A DNA stretch of 64,000 bases, taken from contig NZ_JAGTIS010000004.1 of the NCBI RefSeq assembly GCF_018704125.1, positions 304,238 through 368,237 of the forward strand. The letters are read 5' to 3'. The notes beneath the pieces are model-generated. The model saw nothing but the letters and a program-made list of their open reading frames with translations. It had not been told where the DNA came from and did no database searches. The position numbers and the translations under genes are program-made. The DNA is from Metapseudomonas boanensis (GTDB lineage: Bacteria > Pseudomonadota > Gammaproteobacteria > Pseudomonadales > Pseudomonadaceae). Shown piece by piece: positions 46,987 to 55,888 of the stretch (positions within the stretch are counted from its first letter, which is position 1; each line of letters begins with the position of its first letter).

Positions 46987-48830
46987 ACATGACGCTGCGC
47001 AACCGCTGCCTGAAAGGCTTTGGCGCCCTGCTCCTGGCCTTCGCCGGCCTAGCAGCCGCCGAGCCCAAGCATGCGATAACACTGTATGACGAGCCTGCCA
47101 AGTATCCACCAAACTTCACCCATTTCTCCTGGGTCAACCCGGATGCTCCCAAGGGCGGCGGACTACGCCTGGCAGGTCTCAACGGTTTCGACAGCCTCAA
47201 CCCTTTCATCCCCAAGGGCAATTCAGCAGACCAGTTGGGGCTGATCTACGACAGCCTGACCTTCCACTCGCCTGACGAGCCCTTCACCGAATATGGCCTG
47301 CTCGCCGAACAGATCGAGAAAGCGCCGGACAACAGCTTCGTGCGCTTCTATCTGAACCCCAAGGCACGCTTTCACGACGGCAAACCAGTCACGGCCGAAG
47401 ACGTGGTCTTCACATTCAATATCCTGACCGAAAAGGGCGATCCGATGTATCGCCACTACTATGCCGATGTCTCCAAAGTGGTGGCAGAGGACAGCCAGCG
47501 GGTCCGCTTCGACTTCAAGCATCCGGGCAACCGGGAACTGCCGCTAATCCTCGGTCAGCTCCAGATCCTGCCCAAGCATTGGTGGGAAACGCGCGACTTC
47601 GGCAAGACCAGCCTGGAACCGCCTCTGGGTAGCGGCCCCTACCGCATCGCCAAGGTGGATGCCGGCCGTTCGATCCGCTACGAGCGAGTCAAGGACTGGT
47701 GGGCCAAGGACCTGCCTGTCGTACGTGGCTACTACAACTTCGACGTCATCACGGTCGACTACTACCGCGACATGTCCGTCGCCTTGGAAGCCTTCAAGGC
47801 CGGGCAATTCGACTTCAACCTGGAATACTCCGCCAAGGATTGGGCCACGGGTTACGACAGCCCGGCCCTGCGCGCCGGCAAGATCATCAAGGAAAGCATC
47901 ACCAACCATAACCCCACAGGCATGCAGGGCTTCGCCTTCAACATCCGTCGCCCCGTCTTCCAGGATCGTCGCGTGCGCGAGGCCATCGCGCTGCTATTCG
48001 ACTTCGAGTGGGCCAACAAGCAACTCTTCTACAGTTCCTACAAACGCACCGGTAGCTATTTCGAAAACTCCGAGATGGCGGCACACCAACTGCCAGATGC
48101 CGCTGAGCTGAAGATCCTCGAGCCGCTGCGCGGGCAGGTTCCGGACGAAGTCTTCACCCAGGTCTTCACCCCGCCGGTCAGCGACGGTAGCGGCATCATC
48201 CGCGAGCAGAAGCGCCGCGCCTACCAACTGCTCACCGAAGCGGGCTTCAAGATCGAGAACGACAAGATGGTCGGCCCGGATGGCAAGCCGCTGACATTCG
48301 AGTTCCTCATCGCCCAGGCTAACCTCGAACGCGTGATCCTGCCGTTCAAACGCAACCTGGCTGAACTCGGCATCGACTTGCAAATCCGTCGCGTCGATGT
48401 TTCGCAATACATCAACCGGCTCCGCTCCCGCGACTTCGATATGGTCCCGGCCACTTGGGGTCAATCCAACTCGCCAGGCAACGAGCAGATGGAGTTCTGG
48501 CATTCGCGCAGTGCAGACAGCGCTGGCAGCCGCAACTTCATCGGCCTGCGTGACCCGGCCATCGACAAGCTGGTCGAGGGTCTGATCCGCTCCGACTCCC
48601 GACAAAGCCTGATCGAACATGCCCGCGCTCTCGATCGAGTACTGCTCTGGGGTCACTATGTGGTGCCCAATTATTACGTCGACACCTGGCGCGTCGCCTA
48701 CTGGAACCACTTCCAGCGCCCTGGATCCACGCCGCTCTACGACTACGGTTTATTCACCTGGTGGGTAAAGCCGGGCATGGAAACTGCTAGCCAGTCCGGG
48801 CAGAACCAACCTGAGCCGGATTCCCAGTAA
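46983..48830 (+). CDS. Family 5 peptide-binding protein (YejA-like), second of two
   Basis: The 615-residue protein has a signal peptide (about 1-26, LLLAFAGLAAA) and the same family 5 fold as its neighbour, with FTHFSWVNPDAPKGGGLRLA at the start of the mature chain and LEPPLGSGPYRI matching YEPPLGSGPYRL. The pair clearly arose by duplication but has diverged well, which suggests two peptide specificities sharing one permease. It starts inside the stop of the first gene and ends exactly at the YejB start. Confidence 0.88.
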   Translation: MNMTLRNRCLKGFGALLLAFAGLAAAEPKHAITLYDEPAKYPPNFTHFSWVNPDAPKGGGLRLAGLNGFDSLNPFIPKGNSADQLGLIYDSLTFHSPDEPFTEYGLLAEQIEKAPDNSFVRFYLNPKARFHDGKPVTAEDVVFTFNILTEKGDPMYRHYYADVSKVVAEDSQRVRFDFKHPGNRELPLILGQLQILPKHWWETRDFGKTSLEPPLGSGPYRIAKVDAGRSIRYERVKDWWAKDLPVVRGYYNFDVITVDYYRDMSVALEAFKAGQFDFNLEYSAKDWATGYDSPALRAGKIIKESITNHNPTGMQGFAFNIRRPVFQDRRVREAIALLFDFEWANKQLFYSSYKRTGSYFENSEMAAHQLPDAAELKILEPLRGQVPDEVFTQVFTPPVSDGSGIIREQKRRAYQLLTEAGFKIENDKMVGPDGKPLTFEFLIAQANLERVILPFKRNLAELGIDLQIRRVDVSQYINRLRSRDFDMVPATWGQSNSPGNEQMEFWHSRSADSAGSRNFIGLRDPAIDKLVEGLIRSDSRQSLIEHARALDRVLLWGHYVVPNYYVDTWRVAYWNHFQRPGSTPLYDYGLFTWWVKPGMETASQSGQNQPEPDSQ

Positions 48831-49916
48831 ATGCTCGCCTACATACTGCGTCGATTGCTGCTGATCATTCCCACGCTGTTCGGCATCCTGCTGATCAACT
48901 TCCTCATCATCCAGGCCGCTCCCGGTGGTCCGGTCGAACAGATGATTGCCAAGCTCGAGGGCTTCGACTCCGCTGCAGGAGGCGCCACCGGGCGCATCTC
49001 CGGTGGCGGTGCCGAAGTAGCGGTGGCGGGTTCCAACTACCGCGGCGCCCAAGGCCTTGACCCTGAGCTGGTCGCCGAGATCGAGAAGATGTACGGCTTC
49101 GACAAGCCGGCGCCGGAACGCTTTTGGCTGATGATCAAGAACTATCTGCACCTGGATTTCGGCACCAGTTTCTTCCGCGATGCCAGGGTCACCGACCTGA
49201 TCCTGGAAAAGCTGCCAGTGTCCATATCATTGGGGCTCTGGAGCACCCTGATCATGTATCTGGTGTCCATTCCGATGGGCATCGCCAAGGCAGTTCGCCA
49301 CGGCAGCGCGTTCGACGTCTGGACCAGCTCCGCCATCATCGTCGGCTACGCGATCCCCGCCTTCCTGTTCGCCATCCTGCTCATCGTGCTCTTTGCCGGT
49401 GGCAGCTACTTCGACTGGTTCCCTCTGCGCGGGCTTACCTCGAACAACTTCGACGAACTCAGCCTGGGCGGGAAGATCCTGGACTACTTCTGGCACCTGG
49501 CCCTGCCGGTCACAGCTCTGGTGATCGGTAACTTCGCCACCCTTACTCTGCTGACCAAGAACAGCTTCCTGGACGAGATCAACAAGCAGTACGTGGTGAC
49601 CGCCCGCGCCAAGGGTCTCTCGGAGCACCGGGTCCTTTACGGTCACGTATTCCGCAACGCCATGCTACTGATCATCGCCGGGTTCCCTTCAGCATTCATC
49701 GGCATCTTTTTCACAGGCTCGCTGCTGATCGAAGTGATCTTCTCCCTCGACGGCCTGGGCCTGCTCAGCTTCGAATCCGCCTTGAACCGCGACTATCCGG
49801 TGGTCTTCGGCACCCTGTTCATCTTCACCTTACTGGGACTGATCGTGAAACTGATCGGCGACCTGACCTACACCCTGGTCGATCCTCGCATCGACTTCGA
49901 AAGCCGGGAGGGTTGA
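48831..49916 (+). CDS. yejB: Peptide ABC transporter permease YejB-like
   Basis: The 361-residue permease has six membrane segments and the binding-protein-dependent transport signature [23 protein letters not shown] split around residue 265, the EAA loop that contacts the ATPase. A long periplasmic loop of about 100 residues follows the first span. ATG 48831 follows the previous TAA with no gap. Together with YejE it forms the channel for peptides. Confidence 0.92.
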   Translation: MLAYILRRLLLIIPTLFGILLINFLIIQAAPGGPVEQMIAKLEGFDSAAGGATGRISGGGAEVAVAGSNYRGAQGLDPELVAEIEKMYGFDKPAPERFWLMIKNYLHLDFGTSFFRDARVTDLILEKLPVSISLGLWSTLIMYLVSIPMGIAKAVRHGSAFDVWTSSAIIVGYAIPAFLFAILLIVLFAGGSYFDWFPLRGLTSNNFDELSLGGKILDYFWHLALPVTALVIGNFATLTLLTKNSFLDEINKQYVVTARAKGLSEHRVLYGHVFRNAMLLIIAGFPSAFIGIFFTGSLLIEVIFSLDGLGLLSFESALNRDYPVVFGTLFIFTLLGLIVKLIGDLTYTLVDPRIDFESREG

Positions 49917-49918
49917 GC

Positions 49919-50938
49919 ATGGAACTCTCCCCCATCAACCGCCGCCGCTTTCAGCGCTTCAAAGCCAACAAGCGCGGCTGGTGGTCGCTCTGGTTGTTTC
50001 TGGCCTTGTTCATCCTCAGCCTCGGCGCAGAGCTGATCGCCAACGACAAGCCACTGGCAGTCAGCTACGACGGTCAGCTCTACTTTCCGATTCTCAAGCG
50101 ATACCCGGAAACCACCTTCGGCGGCGAGTTTCCTCTGGAAGCCAACTACAAGACGCCATACATCCGCGACTTGATCGAGTCCAAGGGCGGCAGCATGATC
50201 TGGCCCCCTATCCCATACAGCTACGAAACCATCAACTACGAACTCAAGGTTCCGGCTCCCGCACCGCCCTCCGCCGACAACTGGCTGGGCACTGACGACC
50301 AAGGCCGCGATGTGATGGCGCGGGTGATCTACGGCTTCCGCGTCTCGGTGCTATTTGCCCTGACCCTGACTCTGCTCAGCTCGGTCATTGGCGTAATTGC
50401 CGGGGCGCTGCAGGGTTTCTATGGCGGCTGGGTCGATCTGGTTGGCCAGCGGTTCCTGGAGATCTGGTCAGGGCTGCCAGTGCTCTACTTGCTGATCATC
50501 CTGGCCAGCTTCGTCCAGCCCAACTTCTGGTGGTTGCTGGGCATCATGCTGCTGTTCTCCTGGATGAGTCTGGTGGATGTGGTACGCGCTGAGTTCCTTC
50601 GTGGTCGCAACCTGGAATACGTCCGCGCAGCCCGGGCATTGGGCATGCAGAATGGCGCCATCATGTTCCGTCATATCCTGCCCAACGCCATGGTCTCCAC
50701 CATGACCTTCATGCCATTCATCCTCACCGGTGCCATTGGCACCCTGACCGCGCTGGATTTCCTCGGATTCGGCCTGCCTCCTGGAGCGCCCTCGCTGGGC
50801 GAACTGGTCGCTCAGGGCAAATCCAACCTGCAGGCCCCATGGCTGGGCATCTCCGCCTTCCTGGTACTGGCACTGATGCTAACCCTTCTGGTGTTCATCG
50901 GCGAAGCCGCGCGTGACGCCTTCGACCCGAGGAAGTGA
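49919..50938 (+). CDS. yejE: Peptide ABC transporter permease YejE-like
   Basis: The 339-residue permease starts MELSPINRRRFQRFKANKRG. A large periplasmic loop (about 40-130) with the GTDDQGRDVMARVIYGFR segment leads into five membrane spans and an EAA loop (EYVRAARALGMQNGAIMFRH). GGAGG lies eight bases before ATG 49919. It pairs with YejB. Confidence 0.92.
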   Translation: MELSPINRRRFQRFKANKRGWWSLWLFLALFILSLGAELIANDKPLAVSYDGQLYFPILKRYPETTFGGEFPLEANYKTPYIRDLIESKGGSMIWPPIPYSYETINYELKVPAPAPPSADNWLGTDDQGRDVMARVIYGFRVSVLFALTLTLLSSVIGVIAGALQGFYGGWVDLVGQRFLEIWSGLPVLYLLIILASFVQPNFWWLLGIMLLFSWMSLVDVVRAEFLRGRNLEYVRAARALGMQNGAIMFRHILPNAMVSTMTFMPFILTGAIGTLTALDFLGFGLPPGAPSLGELVAQGKSNLQAPWLGISAFLVLALMLTLLVFIGEAARDAFDPRK

Positions 50939-50939
50939 G

Positions 50940-52547
50940 ATGAGCGACAACCTGATTGAAATCCGCGACCTGGCCGTCGAATTCACTGCAGGCGACCAAA
51001 TCCAGCGCGCAGTCGAGGACGTAAGCTTCGATATCCGCAAGGGTGAAACATTGGCCCTGGTGGGCGAGAGTGGCTCGGGCAAGTCGGTCACTGCCCACTC
51101 CATCCTGCGCCTGCTGCCCTACCCCCTCGCTCGCCACCCGAGCGGGAGCATCATCTATGAGGGCAAGGACCTGCTCAAGCTGCCTGAAGCCAAATTGCGC
51201 AGCATCCGCGGCAACCGGATCGCCATGGTCTTCCAGGAGCCGATGACCTCGCTCAACCCCCTGCACAGCATCGAGAAGCAGATCAACGAAGTACTCGGCC
51301 TGCACAAAGGCCTCACCGGCAAGGCAGCCACCAAGCGCACGCTGGAACTGCTGGAGATGGTTGGCATACCGGAGCCACACAAGCGGCTGAAAGCCTTCCC
51401 GCATGAGCTGTCAGGCGGCCAGCGGCAGCGAGTGATGATTGCCATGGCGCTCGCCAACGAGCCGGAGCTGCTGATCGCCGACGAGCCCACCACTGCGCTG
51501 GACGTTACCGTTCAGCTGAAGATCCTCGAACTGCTCAAGGAATTGCAGGCGCGCCTGGGCATGGCCCTGCTGCTGATCAGCCACGACCTGAACCTCGTTC
51601 GGCGAATCGCGCATCGCGTATGTGTGATGCAGCGCGGTCGCATTGTCGAACAGGCGTCGTGCGATGAGCTGTTCCACGCACCACAGCACCCCTACACCCG
51701 GGAACTGCTTGGCGCAGAACCGTCCGGCCGCCCAGCAGACACCCCACCTGGGCCTCCATTGCTGGAAGTCGATGACCTTCGCGTGTGGTTCCCGATCAAG
51801 AAAGGGCTGTTGCGACGCACCGTAGACCATGTGAAAGCCGTGGATGGCGTCAATTTCAGCCTGCTCCAAGGGCAAACCCTCGGCATCGTAGGCGAAAGCG
51901 GTTCCGGCAAATCCACGTTGGGTCTGGCGATCCTTCGACTGCTCGGCAGCCGGGGAGCGATCCGCTTCCAGGGACAGTCCCTGGACGGCCTGACACAGAA
52001 AGAGGTGCGCCCATTCAGGCGCCAGATGCAGGTGGTTTTCCAAGACCCCTTCGGCAGCCTAAGCCCACGGATGTGCGTTGGCCAGATTGTCGGCGAGGGT
52101 TTGAACATCCACCAGATGGGCACTGAAGCGGAGCAGGAGCAGGCCATCATCGACGCACTCCTGGAGGTAGGGTTGGACCCGGAAACCCGACACCGCTACC
52201 CCCATGAGTTTTCCGGCGGGCAGCGGCAGCGGATTGCCATTGCCCGTGCATTGGTGCTGAAACCAGCCCTGATCCTGCTCGACGAGCCGACCTCAGCACT
52301 CGACCGAACGGTCCAGCGCCAGGTGGTGGAATTGCTGCGGACTTTGCAGAAGAAATACGACCTGACCTACCTGTTCATCAGCCATGACCTGGCCGTTGTC
52401 AGGGCGCTGAGTCATCAGCTGATGGTGATCAAGCAGGGACAGGTGGTCGAACAGGGTCCAGCCGATGCCATCTTCGCCGCCCCGCAGCACACCTATACGC
52501 AGCAATTGCTCGAAGCCGCCTACCTGGCTCCGGGTACTGCCCGTTAA
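50940..52547 (+). CDS. yejF: Peptide ABC transporter ATPase YejF-like (two ATPase domains)
   Basis: The 535-residue protein fuses two ATP-binding domains. Walker A motifs are GESGSGKSVT (about 41-50) and GESGSGKSTL (about 319-328); signature motifs are SGGQRQRV and SGGQRQRI; Walker B motifs end in DEPTTALD and DEPTSALD. Each half ends with the oligopeptide-type C-terminal extension (HPYTRELL and HTYTQQLL). It powers YejBE. The ATG overlaps the region just past the YejE stop, with GAGGAAG upstream. Confidence 0.94.
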   Translation: MSDNLIEIRDLAVEFTAGDQIQRAVEDVSFDIRKGETLALVGESGSGKSVTAHSILRLLPYPLARHPSGSIIYEGKDLLKLPEAKLRSIRGNRIAMVFQEPMTSLNPLHSIEKQINEVLGLHKGLTGKAATKRTLELLEMVGIPEPHKRLKAFPHELSGGQRQRVMIAMALANEPELLIADEPTTALDVTVQLKILELLKELQARLGMALLLISHDLNLVRRIAHRVCVMQRGRIVEQASCDELFHAPQHPYTRELLGAEPSGRPADTPPGPPLLEVDDLRVWFPIKKGLLRRTVDHVKAVDGVNFSLLQGQTLGIVGESGSGKSTLGLAILRLLGSRGAIRFQGQSLDGLTQKEVRPFRRQMQVVFQDPFGSLSPRMCVGQIVGEGLNIHQMGTEAEQEQAIIDALLEVGLDPETRHRYPHEFSGGQRQRIAIARALVLKPALILLDEPTSALDRTVQRQVVELLRTLQKKYDLTYLFISHDLAVVRALSHQLMVIKQGQVVEQGPADAIFAAPQHTYTQQLLEAAYLAPGTAR

Positions 52548-52567
52548 CAACAATAGGATGAATGCAA

Positions 52568-53362
52568 ATGGGTTTTCTCGCCGGTAAGCGTGTACTGATC
52601 GTTGGCGTCGCCAGCAAACTCTCCATTGCGTCGGGCATCGCTGCCGCGATGCACCGCGAAGGTGCCGAACTCGCCTTCACCTACCAGAACGACAAACTGA
52701 AAGGCCGTGTAGAGGAATTCGCCGAAGGCTGGGGCTCCAATGCGGAGTTGTGCTTCCCTTGCGACGTAGCCGAGGACGACCAGATCAAGGCCGTGTTCGA
52801 GGCTCTAAGCAAGAAATGGGACGGTCTCGACATCATCGTCCACTCCGTTGGCTTCGCCCCAGGCGACCAACTCGATGGCGACTTCACTGAAGTCACCACT
52901 CGTGAAGGCTTCCGTATCGCCCACGACATCAGCGCCTACAGTTTCGTGGCGCTGGCCAAGGCCGGCCGTGAAATGATGAGGGGCCGCAACAGCAGCCTGC
53001 TGACCCTGTCCTACCTGGGCGCTGAGCGCACCATGCCGAACTACAACGTCATGGGCATGGCCAAGGCTAGCCTGGAAGCTGGCGTCCGCTACCTCGCCGG
53101 GAGCCTCGGCCCGGAAGGCACCCGTGTCAACGCCATCTCCGCCGGCCCGATCCGCACCCTGGCAGCCTCAGGCATCAAAAGCTTCCGCAAGATGCTCGCA
53201 GCCAACGAGAAGCAAACGCCCTTGCGTCGCAATGTCACTATCGAAGAAGTCGGCAACGCCGGCGCCTTCCTCTGCTCCGACCTTGCCTCCGGCATCAGTG
53301 GTGAGATCCTCTATGTCGACGGAGGCTTCAATACCACCGCGATGGGCAATATTGAAGACTGA
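52568..53362 (+). CDS. fabI: Enoyl-ACP reductase FabI
   Basis: The 264-residue SDR-type enzyme starts [20 protein letters not shown]. The catalytic Tyr and Lys are in [20 protein letters not shown], and [14 protein letters not shown] forms the substrate-binding loop. It performs the last reduction of each fatty acid elongation cycle using NAD(P)H and is the target of triclosan-type inhibitors. ATG 52568 fits the AGGA spacing better than 52562. It lies 20 bases after yejF and ends at a terminator shared with ppiD. Confidence 0.96.
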   Translation: MGFLAGKRVLIVGVASKLSIASGIAAAMHREGAELAFTYQNDKLKGRVEEFAEGWGSNAELCFPCDVAEDDQIKAVFEALSKKWDGLDIIVHSVGFAPGDQLDGDFTEVTTREGFRIAHDISAYSFVALAKAGREMMRGRNSSLLTLSYLGAERTMPNYNVMGMAKASLEAGVRYLAGSLGPEGTRVNAISAGPIRTLAASGIKSFRKMLAANEKQTPLRRNVTIEEVGNAGAFLCSDLASGISGEILYVDGGFNTTAMGNIED

Positions 53363-53372
53363 TGGGCAAAGA

Positions 53373-53395
53373 AAAGGCCGCATAATGCGGCCTTT
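53373..53395. terminator. Bidirectional terminator between fabI and ppiD
   Basis: AAAGGCCGCA / TGCGGCCTTT forms a 10-bp stem with a three-base loop, between converging fabI and ppiD. Confidence 0.85.
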
Positions 53396-53412
53396 CCGTT
53401 CCATCTTTCGGA

Positions 53413-55287
53413 TTAGAAGCGCTCGACTTCTGCCTTAGCTTCCAGTTGACGGCGGTAGGCTGCGAAATCCTGCTGACCACTACGCGAAGCCAGGAAGCGG
53501 CTGTACATCGCCTTCTCCTCGTCCGACAACTTGGCCTCAGGCTGATTGACGCCATTCAGGCGAATCAGCACATAGTTGCCATTGCCGAGCGCGACGCCCG
53601 TGAACTCAGGCTTGTCCGCAGCTGCAGGCTTGGGCATGCGGAACAGCGCTTGCAGCAACACGGGTTCGACACCCTCCTGACTGCGAGTAGCGGCTTCTAC
53701 CACCTTCCAGGCCTGCCCTTCCTGAGCTTGGGAAACCGGTGTCTTGCCTTCACGCAGACTTGCCATCAGGGTCTCGCCCTTGCTCTTTGCCGCTTCGCTG
53801 GCTTTCTGCTGCACCAGGTGCTGGCGAATGCTATCACTGACCTTTTCCAGCGGCAGTTGCTCAGGCTTTTTATGCTCCTTGACGCGCAGGACCACAACTG
53901 TTTCTGGATCCAGTTCGATGGCGGAGCTGTTGGCTCCATCCTCTAGAACCTCGGGACTGAAGGCAGCCTGCAGGACCTGACGATTGGCTGTCAGCCCTTC
54001 GCCGCCCTCACGACCAAAGGGGGCGCTGGTTTTCACCGCAAGACCCAACTCCTGGGCCGGCTGAGCCAGATCGGAAGCCTCAAAAGCTGCGTCCTCAAGC
54101 TCCTTGCTGACTTCAACAAAACGCTGTTCAACCTGCTGCGCCTTGCTATCCCGCTCCAGCTTGTCCTTCAGACTGGCGAAGGTCGGGATCTCAGGTGCTT
54201 GCACACCGAGCAGCTTGATCAGGTGCCAACCGTACTGTGTGCGGACCGGGGCGGACACGTCGCCTTGTTTGAGGCTGTAAAGTGACTCTTCAAAAGGCGC
54301 CTCATAGACACCAGGACCTGCGAAGCCGAGGTCACCACCATTGGAAGCGGAACCCGGGTCATCAGAGAACTCCTTGGCCAGAGCGGCAAAGTCCTCACCC
54401 TTGTCCAGGCGTTGCTTGATCTGCTCGATCTTGGCCTTGGCCTGCTCGTCATTCAGCTTGTCGTTGACTTCAACCAGAATGTGGGCAGCCTGACGCTGTT
54501 CGGCGAGGTTGCTGATCTCCTTCTGGTACTGAGCCTGAAGATCCTCCTCCTTGGCCTCGACCTGATCGAAGAAGGAATCCTTCTTCAACTCAACGTACTC
54601 GATGACAACCTGCTCAGGGCTCATGAATTGGTCAACATGGCCGTCATAATAGGCCTTGAGCTCCTCGTCAGAGACTTTGACCATTGCCGGGTCTGCCTTC
54701 AGAGTCAGGGTTGCGAAGTCACGCGTCTGCTTCTCCAATCGGGCAAACGCCTCAACCTCAGCATCGGTTACAAAGCCGCTGCCAGCCATGCCGGCACGAA
54801 GTTGGCCGATAAGCATCTCTTGCTCGAGCATCTCGCGGAATTGCAGACGGTTGTAGTTCATCTGGCGGATGACCTGATCGAAACGATCAGCGTTGAACTT
54901 GCCGTCAACCTGGAATTCCGGTGTCTGCAGGATGAGTTGATCAACAGCACTTTGAGAGAAGGCGAAGTCAGCCGATTGAGCGCCCTGCAGCAGCAGTTTG
55001 CGCTCTATCAGCCCTTTGAGAGCTGCCTCACGCAGCAATTTCTCATCAAGCAGCGAGGCATCGAAATCCTTACCTAGTTGTTGTTGCAACTGACGACGCT
55101 GAAGATTCACCGCCTCGCTCAGCTGATCCAGGCTGATCTCCTCGCCATTGACCTCGGCAGCATTCTGGCGGTTGCTGGTAGCGTTGAAGATCGCATCGAA
55201 GCCAGTCAATGCGAGCAGCACGATGATGACGCCGATAATGGTTTTGGCAATCCACCCCTGTGAATTGTCCCTGATGTTCTGCAGCAT
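53413..55287 (-). CDS. ppiD: PpiD periplasmic folding chaperone
   Basis: The 624-residue protein has one N-terminal membrane anchor (about 12-34, WIAKTIIGVIIVLLALTGF), SurA-like helical parts and one parvulin domain (about 260-360; AAHILVEVN, DDPGSASNGGDLGF, APVRTQYGWHLIKL). PpiD sits by the Sec translocon and helps newly exported proteins fold; the parvulin domain of E. coli PpiD has little isomerase activity. GGGGGA lies before ATG 55287. The frame open to 55362 overlaps the hairpin region and is rejected. Confidence 0.94.
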   Translation of the reverse strand: MLQNIRDNSQGWIAKTIIGVIIVLLALTGFDAIFNATSNRQNAAEVNGEEISLDQLSEAVNLQRRQLQQQLGKDFDASLLDEKLLREAALKGLIERKLLLQGAQSADFAFSQSAVDQLILQTPEFQVDGKFNADRFDQVIRQMNYNRLQFREMLEQEMLIGQLRAGMAGSGFVTDAEVEAFARLEKQTRDFATLTLKADPAMVKVSDEELKAYYDGHVDQFMSPEQVVIEYVELKKDSFFDQVEAKEEDLQAQYQKEISNLAEQRQAAHILVEVNDKLNDEQAKAKIEQIKQRLDKGEDFAALAKEFSDDPGSASNGGDLGFAGPGVYEAPFEESLYSLKQGDVSAPVRTQYGWHLIKLLGVQAPEIPTFASLKDKLERDSKAQQVEQRFVEVSKELEDAAFEASDLAQPAQELGLAVKTSAPFGREGGEGLTANRQVLQAAFSPEVLEDGANSSAIELDPETVVVLRVKEHKKPEQLPLEKVSDSIRQHLVQQKASEAAKSKGETLMASLREGKTPVSQAQEGQAWKVVEAATRSQEGVEPVLLQALFRMPKPAAADKPEFTGVALGNGNYVLIRLNGVNQPEAKLSDEEKAMYSRFLASRSGQQDFAAYRRQLEAKAEVERF

Positions 55288-55350
55288 GCATCCCCCAGAA
55301 GCGGCCGAACGGATTGTGCAGCCGTGTAACGCGGGTAGTGTCCAAATATG

Positions 55351-55480
55351 AGAAAGGCGCATCCGAGGATGCGCCTTCTCGTAGTTTGCGGAGCCTTGGG
55401 GGTATCCCCCTCCTGCAACTGACGGATCATCCTCCGTCGCTGCTTATTAGCCTCCGCTACGGGCAGAGCCCGAAAGACGC
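55351..55480 (-). ncRNA. Structured hupB 3' region, candidate small RNA
   Basis: After the hupB stop the minus strand can fold as follows (plus coordinates). A short GGGC/GCCC hairpin lies at 55461-55471. An outer stem pairs GTAG and CGGAG (55381-55384, 55389-55393) with CTCCG and CTAC (55452-55460). Inside it are two hairpins, GACGG/CCGTC (55421-55438) and GGGGG/CCCCC (55398-55410). A strong terminator follows at once. This is a three-way junction of about 80 bases, unusual for a plain 3' untranslated region. No protein frame in it convinces me. Whether it is made as a separate RNA is unknown. Confidence 0.4.
55354..55377 (-). terminator. Terminator of the hupB transcript
   Basis: AAGGCGCATCC / GGATGCGCCTT forms an 11-bp stem with a two-base loop. 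On the minus strand it is followed by TCTCATATTT. Confidence 0.85.
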
Positions 55481-55753
55481 TTAGTTTACGGCGTCTTTCA
55501 GAGCTTTGCCTGCCTTGAAGCCTGGGATCTTGGCAGCATCGATTTTGATCGGCTTGCCAGTCTGCGGGTTACGGCCGGTACGAGCAGCGCGCTCTTTGAC
55601 AGCAAAAGTACCAAAACCAACCAGCACCACGGAGTCACCAGCCTTCAGAGCGCCAGTGACGGATTCGATTACTGCGTCCAGCGCGCGGCCGGCAACAGCT
55701 TTCGGGATATCAGCAGATGCGGCGATAGCATCAATCAGTTCCGACTTGTTCAC
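55481..55753 (-). CDS. hupB: DNA-binding protein HU-beta
   Basis: The 90-residue protein is a complete HU family member: [19 protein letters not shown], the [19 protein letters not shown] beta arm with the GRNPxTG DNA-contacting motif, and a C-terminal helix [13 protein letters not shown] bends and compacts DNA as a dimer. A near-consensus sigma-70 promoter lies 94 bases upstream. A nine-base inverted repeat (GAAAGACGC / GCGTCTTTC, 55472-55499) spans the stop codon. Confidence 0.97.
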   Translation of the reverse strand: MNKSELIDAIAASADIPKAVAGRALDAVIESVTGALKAGDSVVLVGFGTFAVKERAARTGRNPQTGKPIKIDAAKIPGFKAGKALKDAVN

Positions 55754-55846
55754 TCTTAAGTCCCCTTATTTCTGTTGAGTTGTTTCTTAATTGTTTGGCG
55801 TAAGCAAAGCGGGTGCTGGACGGCCCGCTAACACATAAGAGCCGCT

Positions 55847-55875
55847 TTATAACAAGGGCCTGAAAAATGTGTCAA
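55847..55875 (-). promoter_or_regulatory. Sigma-70 promoter of hupB
   Basis: On the minus strand TTGACA (55875-55870) and TTATAA (55852-55847) are 17 bases apart, close to the sigma-70 consensus. It lies just after the lon stop codon and about 94 bases before the hupB start. Confidence 0.8.
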
Positions 55876-55888
55876 GGAAGCCCCCCGG

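Noticed and set aside
55206..55430. 74-codon minus-strand frame starting inside the hupB 3' region
   Set aside because: It begins after a GGAGG but then runs straight through the terminator hairpin and into ppiD in another frame. The RNA structure explains the sequence better.
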